Assembly: GCA_945872815.1 (NCBI GenBank)
Contig: CAMCAY010000003.1
Span: 33,535 to 97,534, forward strand
DNA from: Chitinophaga pinensis
GTDB taxonomy: Bacteria > Bacteroidota > Bacteroidia > Chitinophagales > Chitinophagaceae
Direction: 5' to 3'
DNA length: 64,000 nt
Every line of letters starts with the position of its first letter. The first letter of the stretch is position 1. Position numbers and translations under genes: made by a program. Shown here piece by piece: positions 26,203 to 36,034 of this stretch. The notes below the pieces were generated by a model. It did not search any database. It was not told the DNA's origin and was given only the letters and a program-made list of their open reading frames with translations.

Positions 26203-26424
26203 TTAATATTCGTCTTCGTTAAAAAAGAAATCTTCCTGACTTGGATAATCGGGCCAAATGTCTTCAAGCCCTTCATAGATTTCTCCTTCATCTTCCAATT
26301 CCTGCAGATTTTCAATTACTTCAATCGGAGCTCCGCTTCTGATGCTGTAATCAATTAATTCGTCTTTTGTAGCCGGCCAAGGTGCGTCTTCCAAGTGAGA
26401 GGCTAATTCTAGTGTCCAAAACAT
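26203..26424 (-). CDS. Small acidic DUF2795 protein
   Basis: A 73-residue acidic protein: MFWTLELASHLEDAPWPATK, ELIDYSIRSGAPIEVIENLQ and a Glu/Asp-rich tail ending FFFNEDEY. DUF2795 proteins are small, found across Bacteroidota and other phyla, of unknown function. I chose ATG 26424 because the protein then begins with the family sequence and a perfect promoter lies immediately upstream (26448-26478); an ATG at 26529 would put that promoter inside the gene. Probably monocistronic. Confidence 0.85.
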   Translation of the reverse strand: MFWTLELASHLEDAPWPATKDELIDYSIRSGAPIEVIENLQELEDEGEIYEGLEDIWPDYPSQEDFFFNEDEY

Positions 26425-26447
26425 TTTCTTAAAGGGTTTAATTTTTG

Positions 26448-26478
26448 CAAATGTATATGTTAAAATGAAATAACCAAA
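26448..26478 (-). promoter_or_regulatory. Consensus Bacteroidota promoter of the DUF2795 gene
   Basis: On the minus strand TTTG (26475-26478), a 19-base spacer and TACATTTG (26448-26455), an exact match to -33 TTTG / -7 TAnnTTTG. The -7 box ends 23 bases before ATG 26424. Confidence 0.7.
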
Positions 26479-26547
26479 AGTGTTTTTCCTATTCCTGATG
26501 ATTATTTTTTTAATAATGGATGTAAACATTTTATGTGCTAATTTTAT

Positions 26548-27207
26548 ATGATGTTAGCCGCGCAAAATATTTACAAAAAATATGGGAATTTGACTGTATT
26601 AAAAGGAGTCGATATTCATATTAAAAAAGGAGAATTGGTAAGTATCATCGGCCCATCAGGTGCCGGAAAGAGCACACTGCTTCATATTTTGGGAACATTA
26701 GACAAGCCCGATGAAGGCGCTATTTCTATTAACAATGAGAGAATAGACAAGTTAAACTCTCGCCATCTTTCAGCTTTTAGAAACAAACACATCGGTTTTA
26801 TATTTCAATTCCACCATCTGTTACCAGAATTTACTGCTTTGGAGAATGTTTGTATTCCTGGTTGGATTAGTAAGGAAAATCGGTCTTCAGTTAGTAAAAG
26901 AGCCAAAGATCTATTGGAACGTTTAGGTTTGCAAGATAGGTTGGAAAACAAACCGGGTCAGTTGTCAGGGGGTGAACAGCAAAGAGTGGCAGTTGCCAGA
27001 GCATTGATAAATAACCCTTCCATTATAATGGCAGATGAACCAACCGGAAATCTTGATTCTGCAAATGCAGATGATCTTCATCAGCTTTTTTTAAAACTTC
27101 GAGATGATTATCAACAAACCTTTTTAATAGTTACACACAACGAGGGTTTGGCTCAAATGAGCAATAGGGTATTGCAGATGAAAGATGGAAGAATGATTAG
27201 TGGATGA
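26548..27207 (+). CDS. lolD: ABC transporter ATP-binding protein, LolD type
   Basis: A 219-residue ATPase that would power lipoprotein release from the inner membrane by LolC/E-type permeases. Motifs: Walker A GPSGAGKSTL (about 37-46), Q-loop FIFQFHHLLPEFTALENV characteristic of the LolD/MacB branch, signature LSGGEQQRVAVARAL, Walker [13 protein letters not shown] and an H-loop in VTHNEG. No permease is adjacent, as is usual in Bacteroidota. Its stop codon directly abuts that of the convergent E1 gene (27207/27208). Confidence 0.85.
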   Translation: MMLAAQNIYKKYGNLTVLKGVDIHIKKGELVSIIGPSGAGKSTLLHILGTLDKPDEGAISINNERIDKLNSRHLSAFRNKHIGFIFQFHHLLPEFTALENVCIPGWISKENRSSVSKRAKDLLERLGLQDRLENKPGQLSGGEQQRVAVARALINNPSIIMADEPTGNLDSANADDLHQLFLKLRDDYQQTFLIVTHNEGLAQMSNRVLQMKDGRMISG

Positions 27208-29268
27208 TTATGAATTGAGTAAATCTCTCAATACAGTCTTTACTTTTTCTGCGTTTGGCAGCATGGCTTTTTCCAGTAATGTATTCATAGGTACTGCAGG
27301 AAGATTTAATGAGCCAAGCACTTCTACAGGAGCGTCCAGGTATTTGAAACATGCTTTCGAAATTCTTCCGGCCAAGGCCTCTGAAAAAGAATTATTTTGT
27401 TGTTCTTCGGTCAAAATCAAACATTTTCCATGTTTTTGTACCGTAGCAAATATCAATTCTTCGTCCAAGGGGAATAATGTTCTAAGGTCGATGATTTCTA
27501 TTTTTCCAGCAAAATCCTTTGCAGCAGTTTTTGCCCAATATACCCCCATTCCGTATGTGATGATGCAGCAGCTTTCACCGTTTGATATTTTATTTTCTTC
27601 TGCTTGCAAAATTACATTCCCTTTGCCCAATGGTAAGATGTAATCTCTGTCAGGTTCTGTCATTTTCGCTTCCTCAGTTTCTGGCACTTTGCTCCAATAC
27701 AGTCCTTTGTGCTCCAACATGATTACAGGATTTGGATCAAGAAAAGCCGATTTCATCAAACCTTTCATATCGGCAGCATTAGACGGATAAACAACTTTAA
27801 TTCCTTTTATTGTCAACAAAGTACTTTCTACACTTCCACTGTGATAAGGACCGCCACCGCCATAGGCGCCAATTGGAACCCTGATTAAAGTTTGCACAGG
27901 AAATTTTCCGCAACTTAAGTAACAGCTTTTAGAAATCTCCGTTACCAGCTGGTTGATACCGGGATATATGTAATCTGCAAATTGTACTTCTACAATGGGC
28001 TTTACCCCAACGGCACTCATACCAACTGTGGATCCAATAATGTATGCTTCTTGTATAGCTGTGTTGAATACGCGATGATCGCCAAATTGATCAGCCAAGG
28101 TAGCCGCTTCCCTGAATACGCCTCCCAATCGTTTGCCTACATCTTGCCCATACAAAATGGCCTCAGGATAATCTTCCATAATTTCTCTTATAGCAAATAA
28201 TGCTGCATCTACCATTAATACTTTTTCCTTGTTCTCTGGATTTCTGTTGCCTTTCTCAATAGCAACTGGCGTTTCAACGAAAACAAATGCTTCCACTTTT
28301 TCACAATCGGGCTCTGCTGCAGTTGCAGCTTTGTTGAAATCATCCAACACTAATTGCTTAGTTTCAGTTTCAATTAATATCAGCTCATCTTCAGTGAAAT
28401 CCTTTTTAAGTAAAACTTTTCTTAATAGAGGCAATGGGTCATACTTGAAAGAGGCATTCAATTCCGTTTCATCTCGATAAAAATCCTTTCTGACACCACT
28501 GGTATGGTGTCCCAGTAAAGGCACTTTCGCATGAACCAACCAGGGCCTTTTGTTTTTTCTTACGTCCTGTATCACATCTTGCATGGCATTATAAGATTCG
28601 CTAAAATCACTTCCGTTGATGCTGATGCGGTTGATTCCTTTAAAACCTTCTATGAATTCATAGGCATTGCAGGTTCGGGCTTCTGATGAAGTTACGCTGA
28701 TACCCCAATCGTTGTCCTGTACAAGATAAATGATAGGTAATTGATGCAATGCTGCAAATTGAAAGGCTTCGCTTACTTCTCCTTCTGTAACTGAAGCGTC
28801 TCCCAATGAACAAATTACAATTGGAGAATCAGATTTTGAATCTGATAACTTTCCAATTTTTTCCAGGTACTGCAAACCCTGTGCTACGCCCGTGGTAGGA
28901 ATAGCCTGCATCCCAGTTGCGCTACTTTGATGAATGATAGTCGGCTTGTCGCTTCCTCTGTAGTTGGGATGATTGTAATATTCTCTTCCACCTGTAAAAA
29001 TATCGCCTCCTTTTGCCAGCAACTGAAGCATCAATTGATAAGGAGAAAATCCCAATCCCAACATTATACTTTCATCACGATAGTAAGGACTGACATAATC
29101 GCAAGGAAGCAAATGGAAAGCGGTTGCCAGTTGAATGGCTTCATGACCTCGAGAGGTGCTGTGAACGTACTTGCAAACAGATCTGTTTGCTTCGTAGGTA
29201 TCAGCCATTGCTTTCGCAGTACACATCATGCGAAAGGCTTTTATTAATATATCTTTTGATATTGGCAT
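27208..29268 (-). CDS. Fused alpha/beta E1 component of a 2-oxo acid dehydrogenase (branched-chain type)
   Basis: A 686-residue thiamine-diphosphate enzyme that decarboxylates 2-oxo acids in a dehydrogenase complex. The first half (about 1-335) is the alpha subunit with the ThDP motif GDASVTEGEVSEAF and QDNDWGIS. The second half (about 350-686) is the beta subunit, starting MVDAALFAIREIMEDYPEAI and including GGPYHSGSVEST and VYPSNAADMKGL. This single-chain form is common in Bacteroidota, usually annotated as 2-oxoisovalerate dehydrogenase. The E2/E3 partners are not in the window, so pyruvate versus branched-chain substrate is unproven. About 100 bases separate it from accC. Confidence 0.88.
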   Translation of the reverse strand: MPISKDILIKAFRMMCTAKAMADTYEANRSVCKYVHSTSRGHEAIQLATAFHLLPCDYVSPYYRDESIMLGLGFSPYQLMLQLLAKGGDIFTGGREYYNHPNYRGSDKPTIIHQSSATGMQAIPTTGVAQGLQYLEKIGKLSDSKSDSPIVICSLGDASVTEGEVSEAFQFAALHQLPIIYLVQDNDWGISVTSSEARTCNAYEFIEGFKGINRISINGSDFSESYNAMQDVIQDVRKNKRPWLVHAKVPLLGHHTSGVRKDFYRDETELNASFKYDPLPLLRKVLLKKDFTEDELILIETETKQLVLDDFNKAATAAEPDCEKVEAFVFVETPVAIEKGNRNPENKEKVLMVDAALFAIREIMEDYPEAILYGQDVGKRLGGVFREAATLADQFGDHRVFNTAIQEAYIIGSTVGMSAVGVKPIVEVQFADYIYPGINQLVTEISKSCYLSCGKFPVQTLIRVPIGAYGGGGPYHSGSVESTLLTIKGIKVVYPSNAADMKGLMKSAFLDPNPVIMLEHKGLYWSKVPETEEAKMTEPDRDYILPLGKGNVILQAEENKISNGESCCIITYGMGVYWAKTAAKDFAGKIEIIDLRTLFPLDEELIFATVQKHGKCLILTEEQQNNSFSEALAGRISKACFKYLDAPVEVLGSLNLPAVPMNTLLEKAMLPNAEKVKTVLRDLLNS

Positions 29269-29365
29269 GGATAATGCATCAACATAACAAAAAGAGATGC
29301 TGCTGATGCTTTTTCAATTATAAACTCTTTATGATTGCAGCTTTTAAAAGTATTCTTGTAAAAGC

Positions 29366-30703
29366 TTATTTCATTTTAAATGATTCTAAAAATTTGGTTG
29401 TGAAATTACCCTTCCTAAAATCTTCATTTTGCATCAATTGTAAGTGAAACGGAATAGTTGTTTTTATTCCTTCAATAACATATTCACTTAATGCCCTGTG
29501 CATGGTATCAATGGCTTCTTCCCTTGTTTGAGCTACAGCAATTAATTTTGCTATCATGCTATCATAGTAGGGTGGTATTACGTAACCTGCATACACATGA
29601 CTGTCAATTCTTACTCCATGTCCACCGGGTGTATGCAATACCGTTATTTTTCCCGGACTAGGTCTAAAATCATTGTAAGGATCTTCAGCATTTATTCTGC
29701 ATTCAATGGCATGCATTTGAGGGTAATAAGATTTACCGCTTATTTTTTCACCCGCAGCAATTTTTATTTGTTCTTTAATCAAATCATAATTGATAACTTC
29801 CTCTGTAACGCAATGCTCAACCTGAATACGCGTATTCATTTCCATGAAATAAAAATTCCTATGCTTGTCAACCAGAAATTCTATGGTACCCACACTTTCG
29901 TAATTAATGGCTTTGGCAGCTTTGATAGCAGCGTTTCCCATTCTTTCCCTTAATTCATCAGTCATAAATGGAGAAGGCGATTCTTCTACTAATTTCTGAT
30001 GGCGACGTTGAATAGAGCAATCGCGCTCACTCAAATGGCAGACATTTCCATACTGGTCACCTGCAACTTGAATTTCAATATGTCTGGGTTCCTCCACAAA
30101 TTTCTCCATGTATATTCCATCATTCTTGAAAGAGGCAGCTGCTTCAGCTTTCGCTGTTTCAAAAGCTTTTTCAACGTCTTCTTCCTTCCAAACTACCCGC
30201 ATTCCTTTTCCGCCTCCACCTGCAGTAGCTTTTAATATAACAGGATATCCTACTTCTTTTGCAGATTTCTTTGCATGAGCCACGCTCTCCAAAAGTCCCT
30301 CTACTCCTGGAACAACCGGTACTCCCGCTTTGATCATTGTTTCTTTGGCAGTAATCTTATCGCCCATGGAATTGATCATTTCAGGTGTTGGCCCTATGAA
30401 CTTAATATTGTGATCTGCACAGATTTTAGCAAATTTGCTGTTTTCGGCAAGGAAACCATAACCAGGATGTATGGCATCTGCATTGGTAATTTCAGCGGCA
30501 GCAATAATATGAGGAATATTCAGGTAACTATCTGCACTGGCGGGTTTTCCAATACATACTGCTTCATCAGCAAATTTTACATGTAAACTATCTTTGTCAG
30601 CAGTTGAAAAAACAGCAACTGTTTTTATACCCATTTCCCTGCAGGTTCTAATTACGCGTAAAGCAATCTCTCCTCTGTTGGCAATTAATATTTTTTTAAA
30701 CAT
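29366..30703 (-). CDS. accC: Acetyl-CoA carboxylase biotin carboxylase subunit
   Basis: Carboxylates biotin on AccB at the expense of ATP, the first step of malonyl-CoA formation. The 445-residue ATP-grasp enzyme shows [20 protein letters not shown] at the start, the glycine-rich ATP loop [33 protein letters not shown], and [14 protein letters not shown] with the catalytic region. It lies 115 bases downstream of accB. The length fits free-standing AccC rather than longer pyruvate or propionyl-CoA carboxylase subunits. Confidence 0.96.
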   Translation of the reverse strand: MFKKILIANRGEIALRVIRTCREMGIKTVAVFSTADKDSLHVKFADEAVCIGKPASADSYLNIPHIIAAAEITNADAIHPGYGFLAENSKFAKICADHNIKFIGPTPEMINSMGDKITAKETMIKAGVPVVPGVEGLLESVAHAKKSAKEVGYPVILKATAGGGGKGMRVVWKEEDVEKAFETAKAEAAASFKNDGIYMEKFVEEPRHIEIQVAGDQYGNVCHLSERDCSIQRRHQKLVEESPSPFMTDELRERMGNAAIKAAKAINYESVGTIEFLVDKHRNFYFMEMNTRIQVEHCVTEEVINYDLIKEQIKIAAGEKISGKSYYPQMHAIECRINAEDPYNDFRPSPGKITVLHTPGGHGVRIDSHVYAGYVIPPYYDSMIAKLIAVAQTREEAIDTMHRALSEYVIEGIKTTIPFHLQLMQNEDFRKGNFTTKFLESFKMK

Positions 30704-30818
30704 TACGTTAGATTTATCACAAGAAATATTGTGTCAATTAGTGTATAAAAAACTTAAGAAATGACTGAAGCGAAAAAGCGCTGAAAATCAAATCTTCCTT
30801 TAAAGTTTGTTTATAAAA

Positions 30819-31295
30819 TTAGCTCGGGTCTACTAAAAATAGCGGTTGGTCATATTCAACTGGGCTTGCATCATCAACTAAAACCTTTACAATTTTTCCT
30901 TTTACTTCACTTTCAATTTCGTTGAATAGCTTCATTGCTTCAATGATACAAACAACTTTACCTGGCGTTACAACATCATCAACATTTGCGAATATAGGTT
31001 TGCCTGGACCGGCTTGACGATAAAAGGTTCCAATCATGGGACTTTTTATCGTTATGAAATTATTGTTACTGGATTCAGGCTTTGCAGGCACTGCAGGTGC
31101 AGATGATTGAGGAGCGGCCTGTGGAGCAGCTATATTTGCTGCGGGTGTAAAAGTTTGGGGTGCACTGATGATATTTTGTACGGGATCATTTTTTTGTTTG
31201 ATGGTGATCTTCTTTCCATCTTCTTCAATGCTGATTTCCCCAATAGAAGTCTTGTTAATTAATTTTACAAGCTCCTGAATTTGTTTGATGTCCAT
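30819..31295 (-). CDS. accB: Biotin carboxyl carrier protein of acetyl-CoA carboxylase
   Basis: A 158-residue carrier. The N-terminal part starts MDIKQIQELVKLINKTSIGE, the middle is an Ala/Pro-rich flexible linker (about residues 50-75), and the C-terminal biotinyl domain carries the biotinylated lysine in EAMKLFNEIE. It is first of the accB-accC pair and lies after efp, a very common bacterial order. Confidence 0.96.
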   Translation of the reverse strand: MDIKQIQELVKLINKTSIGEISIEEDGKKITIKQKNDPVQNIISAPQTFTPAANIAAPQAAPQSSAPAVPAKPESSNNNFITIKSPMIGTFYRQAGPGKPIFANVDDVVTPGKVVCIIEAMKLFNEIESEVKGKIVKVLVDDASPVEYDQPLFLVDPS

Positions 31296-31450
31296 AATAT
31301 TAAATTAATTTTATGATTATAGCAATTTTAAAGATGCTAAGGTAGTGCTTTCTTACTAAACATCTCCCTTTAAAAAAATTGATTTTTTGATAAAAAAGCA
31401 TCAAAAATGCTCAATAATTGGCAAAAAATCTTCGAAATTGACAAAAATTA

Positions 31451-31496
31451 ACCAAAATGCAAAGAGGCTGAAAACTCAGCCTCTTTGCATTTTGGT
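31451..31496 (-). terminator. Very long hairpin terminator after efp
   Basis: A perfect 21-bp stem with a four-base loop (arms 31451-31471 and 31476-31496), 15 bases beyond the efp stop codon. On the minus strand the stem is followed by AATTTTTGTC, a modest T-run. The stem is about twice the usual terminator length. Confidence 0.8.
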
Positions 31497-31511
31497 AAAT
31501 ATGTTTCGCTA

Positions 31512-32075
31512 TTATTTTACTCTTTCAACGTATTCACCTGTTTTCGTGTTAACTCTGATTAATTCCCCTTCATTTACAAAAAGAGGAACATTCACAGTTG
31601 CACCTGTCTCTACTGTAGCAGGTTTCAATGTTCTGGTTGCTGTATCACCTTTCATACCTGGTTCGCTGTAAGTAACAAGCAATACAATTTTATCGGGTAA
31701 TTCAACTCCCATGGGTTGATCCGTTTCTCCATTGATCAATACAGAAACTTCCTGTCCGTCTTTTAAAAACCCTGGTGCATCTATCATTGTTTCCGCCACG
31801 GTAATTTGTTCAAATGTTTCAGTATCCATGAAACTATAACCGGTGTCGTCTTTGTATAAAAACTGATAAGGTTTCTTTTCAACTCTAACTGGAAAGATGG
31901 TTTCACCACTGTTCCACGTTACTTCAATGGTGCGTGCATTGTCCACCCCTTTTAGTTTAGCCCAAACTTTAGCAGCAGCACGTGCTGTTTTATTTTGACC
32001 AAATTCAATTACGGTGTAAAGACTGTTGTCGATTTTAATAATCAACCCTGAACGCATGTCCGCTGTTGTTGCCAT
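31512..32075 (-). CDS. efp: Translation elongation factor P
   Basis: EF-P relieves ribosome stalling at polyproline. The 187-residue protein has the three-domain layout: KOW-like domain 1 (MATTADMRSGLIIKIDNSLY), OB domains 2 and 3, and a standard C-terminus (GELIRVNTKTGEYVERVK). The modified-residue loop reads AAAKVWAKLKGVD, so a Lys lies at the tip, compatible with lysine modification. It is followed by a strong terminator separating it from accB. Confidence 0.96.
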   Translation of the reverse strand: MATTADMRSGLIIKIDNSLYTVIEFGQNKTARAAAKVWAKLKGVDNARTIEVTWNSGETIFPVRVEKKPYQFLYKDDTGYSFMDTETFEQITVAETMIDAPGFLKDGQEVSVLINGETDQPMGVELPDKIVLLVTYSEPGMKGDTATRTLKPATVETGATVNVPLFVNEGELIRVNTKTGEYVERVK

Positions 32076-32104
32076 AAAAATGATATTATTTAATTATTTT
32101 GCAG

Positions 32105-32112
32105 CAAAAGTA
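32105..32112 (-). promoter_or_regulatory. Candidate -7 box TACTTTTG upstream of efp
   Basis: Minus-strand TACTTTTG matches TAnnTTTG, 30 bases before the efp ATG. The -33 element is not clear. Confidence 0.4.
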
Positions 32113-32221
32113 ACAATACTAATTAGAAAGTTAAAAAATATTCCCACACACTTTTTAATTTCTTTTAACAATAGTTATTTCTTTGAAATATGTAATTTCG
32201 CTTTACTAAAAATAAGAAAAA

Positions 32222-32716
32222 ATGAAAAATTTTTTAATTCTTCTACTAGTCAATGTTTTTGCTTTAAATGGCTTTTCTCAGGCAAAAGAGCCTCAGCCTC
32301 CATTCAAACTAAATGCACCTATGCCGAAGTTTAAAATCATGAACGTATTGGATAGTGTTGCGTTTACAAATGAAAGTTTGAAAAAAAATCAAAAAACCAT
32401 TTTTATTTATTTTGGTCCTGAATGCGGCCATTGCTCCTTTTTTGCAAAAAAACTGATTGACAGCGTCAGCTTACTTGAAAATACCCAAGTGGTTATGATG
32501 TCATCTTTCGAATTTTCAAAAATCAGAAAATTCTACGATGAAAATAGGATAGCTACATGTCCCATTATCACAATGGGATTTGACCCAAGTTACTTTTTTG
32601 TGACTTATTATGGAGTAACACAATTTCCTGCCGCATACATTTATAATTCAAAGGGAAAGTTTGTAAAAAGTTTTCAGGGAGAAATTGGAATAAAAGAAAT
32701 GGCTGATGTAAAATAA
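32222..32716 (+). CDS. Exported thioredoxin-like (TlpA/redoxin) protein
   Basis: A 164-residue protein with an N-terminal signal sequence (NFLILLLVNVFALNGFSQ) and a thioredoxin-like fold. The active site is YFGPECGHCSFFAKK (Cys68-G-H-Cys71), and the cis-Pro region is YGVTQFPAAYIYNSKG. It is probably a periplasmic thiol reductant or oxidant. It sits alone between divergent efp and the downstream mdh, with its own leader. Confidence 0.85.
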   Translation: MKNFLILLLVNVFALNGFSQAKEPQPPFKLNAPMPKFKIMNVLDSVAFTNESLKKNQKTIFIYFGPECGHCSFFAKKLIDSVSLLENTQVVMMSSFEFSKIRKFYDENRIATCPIITMGFDPSYFFVTYYGVTQFPAAYIYNSKGKFVKSFQGEIGIKEMADVK

Positions 32717-32764
32717 TCTATTGCTAACTTCTTTATTTTCTAAGTAAGTCACTCTCAATATATT

Positions 32765-32772
32765 TAACTTTG
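32765..32772 (+). promoter_or_regulatory. Candidate -7 box TAACTTTG upstream of mdh
   Basis: Matches TAnnTTTG and lies 35 bases before the mdh ATG; no good -33 TTTG is present. Confidence 0.45.
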
Positions 32773-32807
32773 TGGTGCAAATAATTTTTTAATTACAAAA
32801 TATCATT

Positions 32808-33743
32808 ATGAAGATTACAGTAGTAGGCGCAGGAGCAGTTGGGGCAACTTGCGCTGACAATATCGCCCGCAAACAATTATGTGACGAATTGATTATTGTT
32901 GATATCAAAGAAGGAGTAGCAGAAGGCAAGGCAATGGATCTTATGCAAACTGCGGAAATAGAGGGATTTGATACCAAAATAACTGGAAGCACAAATGATT
33001 ATTCTAAAACTGCTGGCAGTACTGTAGCTGTAATCACTTCAGGAATTCCACGTAAACCCGGAATGACTCGAGAGGAACTGATAGGCATCAATGCCGGAAT
33101 TGTAAAATCAGTTACGGAAAATTTATTGAAGCATTCGCCAAATGCAATCATTGTTGTTATCAGTAATCCAATGGATACAATGACTTATCTCGCTTTAAAA
33201 TCAAGTGGGTTACCTAAAAACAGAATCATTGGTATGGGAGGAATGTTGGACAGTGCAAGATTTAGGTATTTCTTAAGTCAGGCAATGCATTGTTCTCCAA
33301 ATGATTTACAAGCTACTGTTATTGGAGGTCATGGAGATACTACGATGATTCCATTAACAAGATTGGCCACTTATTGCGGCACCCCTGTTGCTAATTATCT
33401 GGACGAAGCAACATTAAAAAAAGTAGCTGCAGATACCATGGTTGGAGGCGCTACACTTACAGGACTTCTAGGAACATCAGCATGGTATGCACCGGGTGCT
33501 GCAGGCGCCGCAGTAGTGGAAGCTATTGTAAGAGATGAGAAAAAAATGATGGCTTGTTGTGTTTCACTTGAAGGAGAATATGGCTTCAATGATATTTGTT
33601 TAGGTGTTCCTGTCATCATTGGAAAGAATGGTTGGGAAAAAATCATTGATTTTAAATTGAACGAGGAAGAAATGGAAGCGATGAAAAAAAGTGCTGAGGC
33701 TGTGCAAAATATGAATTCAGTTCTTGCAACGCTGGGCGTTTAA
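32808..33743 (+). CDS. mdh: Malate dehydrogenase
   Basis: Oxidises malate to oxaloacetate with NAD+ in the citric-acid cycle. A 311-residue LDH-like MDH: MKITVVGAGAVGATCA is the NAD glycine motif, an acidic residue at the end of the second strand (IVDIKEG) favours NAD, SGIPRKPGMTREELIGIN is the substrate loop with the discriminating Arg, and VIGGHGDTTMIPL holds the catalytic His. Monocistronic, with a clear terminator at 33766. Confidence 0.95.
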   Translation: MKITVVGAGAVGATCADNIARKQLCDELIIVDIKEGVAEGKAMDLMQTAEIEGFDTKITGSTNDYSKTAGSTVAVITSGIPRKPGMTREELIGINAGIVKSVTENLLKHSPNAIIVVISNPMDTMTYLALKSSGLPKNRIIGMGGMLDSARFRYFLSQAMHCSPNDLQATVIGGHGDTTMIPLTRLATYCGTPVANYLDEATLKKVAADTMVGGATLTGLLGTSAWYAPGAAGAAVVEAIVRDEKKMMACCVSLEGEYGFNDICLGVPVIIGKNGWEKIIDFKLNEEEMEAMKKSAEAVQNMNSVLATLGV

Positions 33744-33765
33744 ATTTAATCATGTAAAATATGGT

Positions 33766-33793
33766 AAGCCGAACTTATGTTCGGCTTTTTTTA
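33766..33793 (+). terminator. Intrinsic terminator of mdh
   Basis: Stem AAGCCGAAC/GTTCGGCTT with loop TTAT, followed by a run of T residues; 22 bases after the mdh stop codon. Confidence 0.9.
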
Positions 33794-34000
33794 TGACTAG
33801 TATTTTTTGGTAAATATTTCTTATCAGTTTTTCCACTTTCTTTTTGATACATATTGCAATTGTAACCAACCCATTTGATTTATTGTAGTTCACATGGTAT
33901 AAAATTATGAAGAGGATGTATAATCATAATAGAGTTTGAAAGTCTATTTTGTATCATAACATTTAGTTGAAAATAAATTTCAAATCTTAAAAAATAAACG

Positions 34001-34432
34001 ATGAGCTTAAAAATATTTATTACAATTTTATTATTATTTCAAATTTCACATTCTTTCTCTCAGCGGCATGTTAATAGCAACGAGTTTTCAAAATTTCGAA
34101 TGGTGGAAAAAACATACAATTCCAAAAAGATAGCAAGAACATTATTGATTGGAGGGGCTTCTGCAACTTTATTGTCTTTATTATGGTTTTCTGGATCTGA
34201 AAATGACAATGAGATAATGAATGATAATATTGGTGGGCAAGGGGTATTATTTATTCTAGGTACGGCTTCTATGGTTGCCAGTGTTCCCTTTTTTATTGCA
34301 TCACACCTCAACAAAAGGAAGGGCATTTCAGCCAATTTCGAAATGCTTAAAAATAATTTAATCAATGATGCTGGCCAAAGCTATTATAAAATTCAACCAG
34401 CCTTGAATATTAGAATGTCACTCGGTAGGTGA
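34001..34432 (+). CDS. Hypothetical membrane protein
   Basis: A 143-residue protein that I do not recognise. It begins with a signal-like sequence (SLKIFITILLLFQISHSFSQ), followed by two hydrophobic stretches (ARTLLIGGASATLLSLLWFSG and QGVLFILGTASMVASVPFFIA, about residues 45-65 and 78-98) separated by an acidic Asn/Glu-rich loop. A short C-terminal part ends SYYKIQPALNIRMSLGR. The arrangement is common among small Bacteroidota proteins of unknown role. It converges on fabD with a 16-base gap. Confidence 0.6.
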   Translation: MSLKIFITILLLFQISHSFSQRHVNSNEFSKFRMVEKTYNSKKIARTLLIGGASATLLSLLWFSGSENDNEIMNDNIGGQGVLFILGTASMVASVPFFIASHLNKRKGISANFEMLKNNLINDAGQSYYKIQPALNIRMSLGR

Positions 34433-34448
34433 TTAATGACAATGCAAA

Positions 34449-35339
34449 TTAATTGATGCCATTCACATTCATTTCTTTGTTTACTTTTTGCACCAATCCC
34501 TGTAGTACTTTTCCGGGTCCGCATTCGGTAAATTCATTTGCACCATCTGAAATCATTGATTGAATGGATTGAGTCCATTTAACAGCTCCGGTTAATTGAA
34601 TAATCAGATTGTGTTTGATTTGAGCAGCATCAGTAATTGCAGAAGCAGTTACATTCTGATAAACTGGACATATTGGATGATTGAATGTGGTATTGTGTAT
34701 GGCTTTTTCTAATTCGTCTTTAGCCGAAATCATCAATGGAGAGTGGAATGCCCCCCCAACCGGTAAAATAAGTGCGCGCTTTGCACCTGCTGTTTTCATT
34801 TGTTCACAGGCCATTTCAATTCCTTTAATACTTCCGCTGATAACTAGTTGTCCCGGACAATTATAATTTGCTGCCACTACAATCTCACTAGTCTCTAAAG
34901 ATATTTTTTTACAAATCTCTTCGACTTTCTCATCCTCCAATGCCAATATTGCAGCCATCGTAGAGGGTTGTAATTCACAGGCATGTTGCATAGCTTTTGC
35001 ACGAATAGAGACCAATTTTAAAGCATCTTCAAAACTTAGTGTTTGATTGGCAACTAACGCCGAAAATTCTCCCAGTGAATGTCCTGCTACCATATCCGGT
35101 TTTGCATTTTCAATTGTTTTGAATGCTGCAACAGAATGAATGAAAACTGCAGGTTGAGTAATATTGGTTTGTTTTAAATCTTCTTCAGTTCCTGTAAACA
35201 TGACGTCAGAAATTCTAAATCCAAGAATATCATTCGCTTTCTCAAAAATATCTTTTGCGATAGTGTTGGATTCGTATAAGTTTTTTCCCATTCCACTGAA
35301 TTGGGATCCTTGTCCTGGAAATATGAAGGCATGTTTCAT
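34449..35339 (-). CDS. fabD: Malonyl-CoA:ACP transacylase FabD
   Basis: Transfers malonyl groups to ACP for fatty-acid synthesis. At 296 residues it has FIFPGQGSQFSGMGKNLYES at the N-terminus, the nucleophile elbow GHSLGEFSALVA (Ser of GHSLG), and GGAFHSPLM with the catalytic His. FabD, FabI, AccB and AccC are all encoded in this window although not in one operon. A terminator separates it from upstream folE. Confidence 0.95.
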   Translation of the reverse strand: MKHAFIFPGQGSQFSGMGKNLYESNTIAKDIFEKANDILGFRISDVMFTGTEEDLKQTNITQPAVFIHSVAAFKTIENAKPDMVAGHSLGEFSALVANQTLSFEDALKLVSIRAKAMQHACELQPSTMAAILALEDEKVEEICKKISLETSEIVVAANYNCPGQLVISGSIKGIEMACEQMKTAGAKRALILPVGGAFHSPLMISAKDELEKAIHNTTFNHPICPVYQNVTASAITDAAQIKHNLIIQLTGAVKWTQSIQSMISDGANEFTECGPGKVLQGLVQKVNKEMNVNGIN

Positions 35340-35371
35340 GGATGATGTTTTTTATTACGAATGCAAAGAAA

Positions 35372-35398
35372 ATAAAAAATCCCTCAAAAAGAGGGATT
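35372..35398 (-). terminator. Intrinsic terminator of folE
   Basis: Stem AATCCCTC/GAGGGATT (35378-35385 with 35391-35398), loop AAAAA. On the minus strand it runs into ATTTTTTATTTT. It lies between folE and fabD and so separates their transcripts. Confidence 0.85.
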
Positions 35399-35420
35399 CT
35401 GTTTAAGAAAAATAAATCAA

Positions 35421-36017
35421 TCAATGTAATCTATTGGTGATGAGTTTCAAAAACTCGCTTCTTGTCTCATTTTTTTCAAATTCACCAGAGAAAGCAGAAG
35501 TCGTTGTAACAGAATTTTGCTTGGAAACACCGCGCATCATCATACATAAATGCGAAGCTTCAATAACAACTGCAACCCCATGAGGGTTCAACGTGTCTTT
35601 GATGGCATGTAAAATTTGTTCGGTCAGTCTTTCTTGCACCTGAAGTCTTCTGCTGTATACGTCTACTACTCTTGCAATCTTACTCAAACCGGTAATGTAA
35701 CCATTGGGTATATAGGCTACATGGGCTTTTCCATAAAAAGGCAACATGTGATGTTCGCACATGCTGTATAACTCAATGTCTTTTACAATAACCATTTCAC
35801 TTACTTCTTCATGAAATTTGGCAGACTCTAAAATAGTTCTGGCATCCATTGAATATCCTTGTGTTAGATATTGCATTGCCTTTGAAATTCTTTCAGGTGT
35901 TTTAAGCAAACCTTCCCTGTTTGAATCTTCTCCCAGATTATCAATGATAGTTTTATAAGCATCAGCTAGGGAGTTGGTAGTGCTTTCGTCGTATTTTTCA
36001 ATTTTATGGTATGCCAT
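35421..36017 (-). CDS. folE: GTP cyclohydrolase I
   Basis: Converts GTP to dihydroneopterin triphosphate, the entry to folate, pterin and queuosine synthesis. At 198 residues: the zinc-binding region is [19 protein letters not shown], and [23 protein letters not shown] plus [17 protein letters not shown] are the family signatures. It lies 17 bases downstream of a PTPS/QueD-like gene with a second paralog before that, so the three likely form one pterin operon. Confidence 0.96.
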   Translation of the reverse strand: MAYHKIEKYDESTTNSLADAYKTIIDNLGEDSNREGLLKTPERISKAMQYLTQGYSMDARTILESAKFHEEVSEMVIVKDIELYSMCEHHMLPFYGKAHVAYIPNGYITGLSKIARVVDVYSRRLQVQERLTEQILHAIKDTLNPHGVAVVIEASHLCMMMRGVSKQNSVTTTSAFSGEFEKNETRSEFLKLITNRLH

Positions 36018-36034
36018 GATGGGTATTTTAAATC

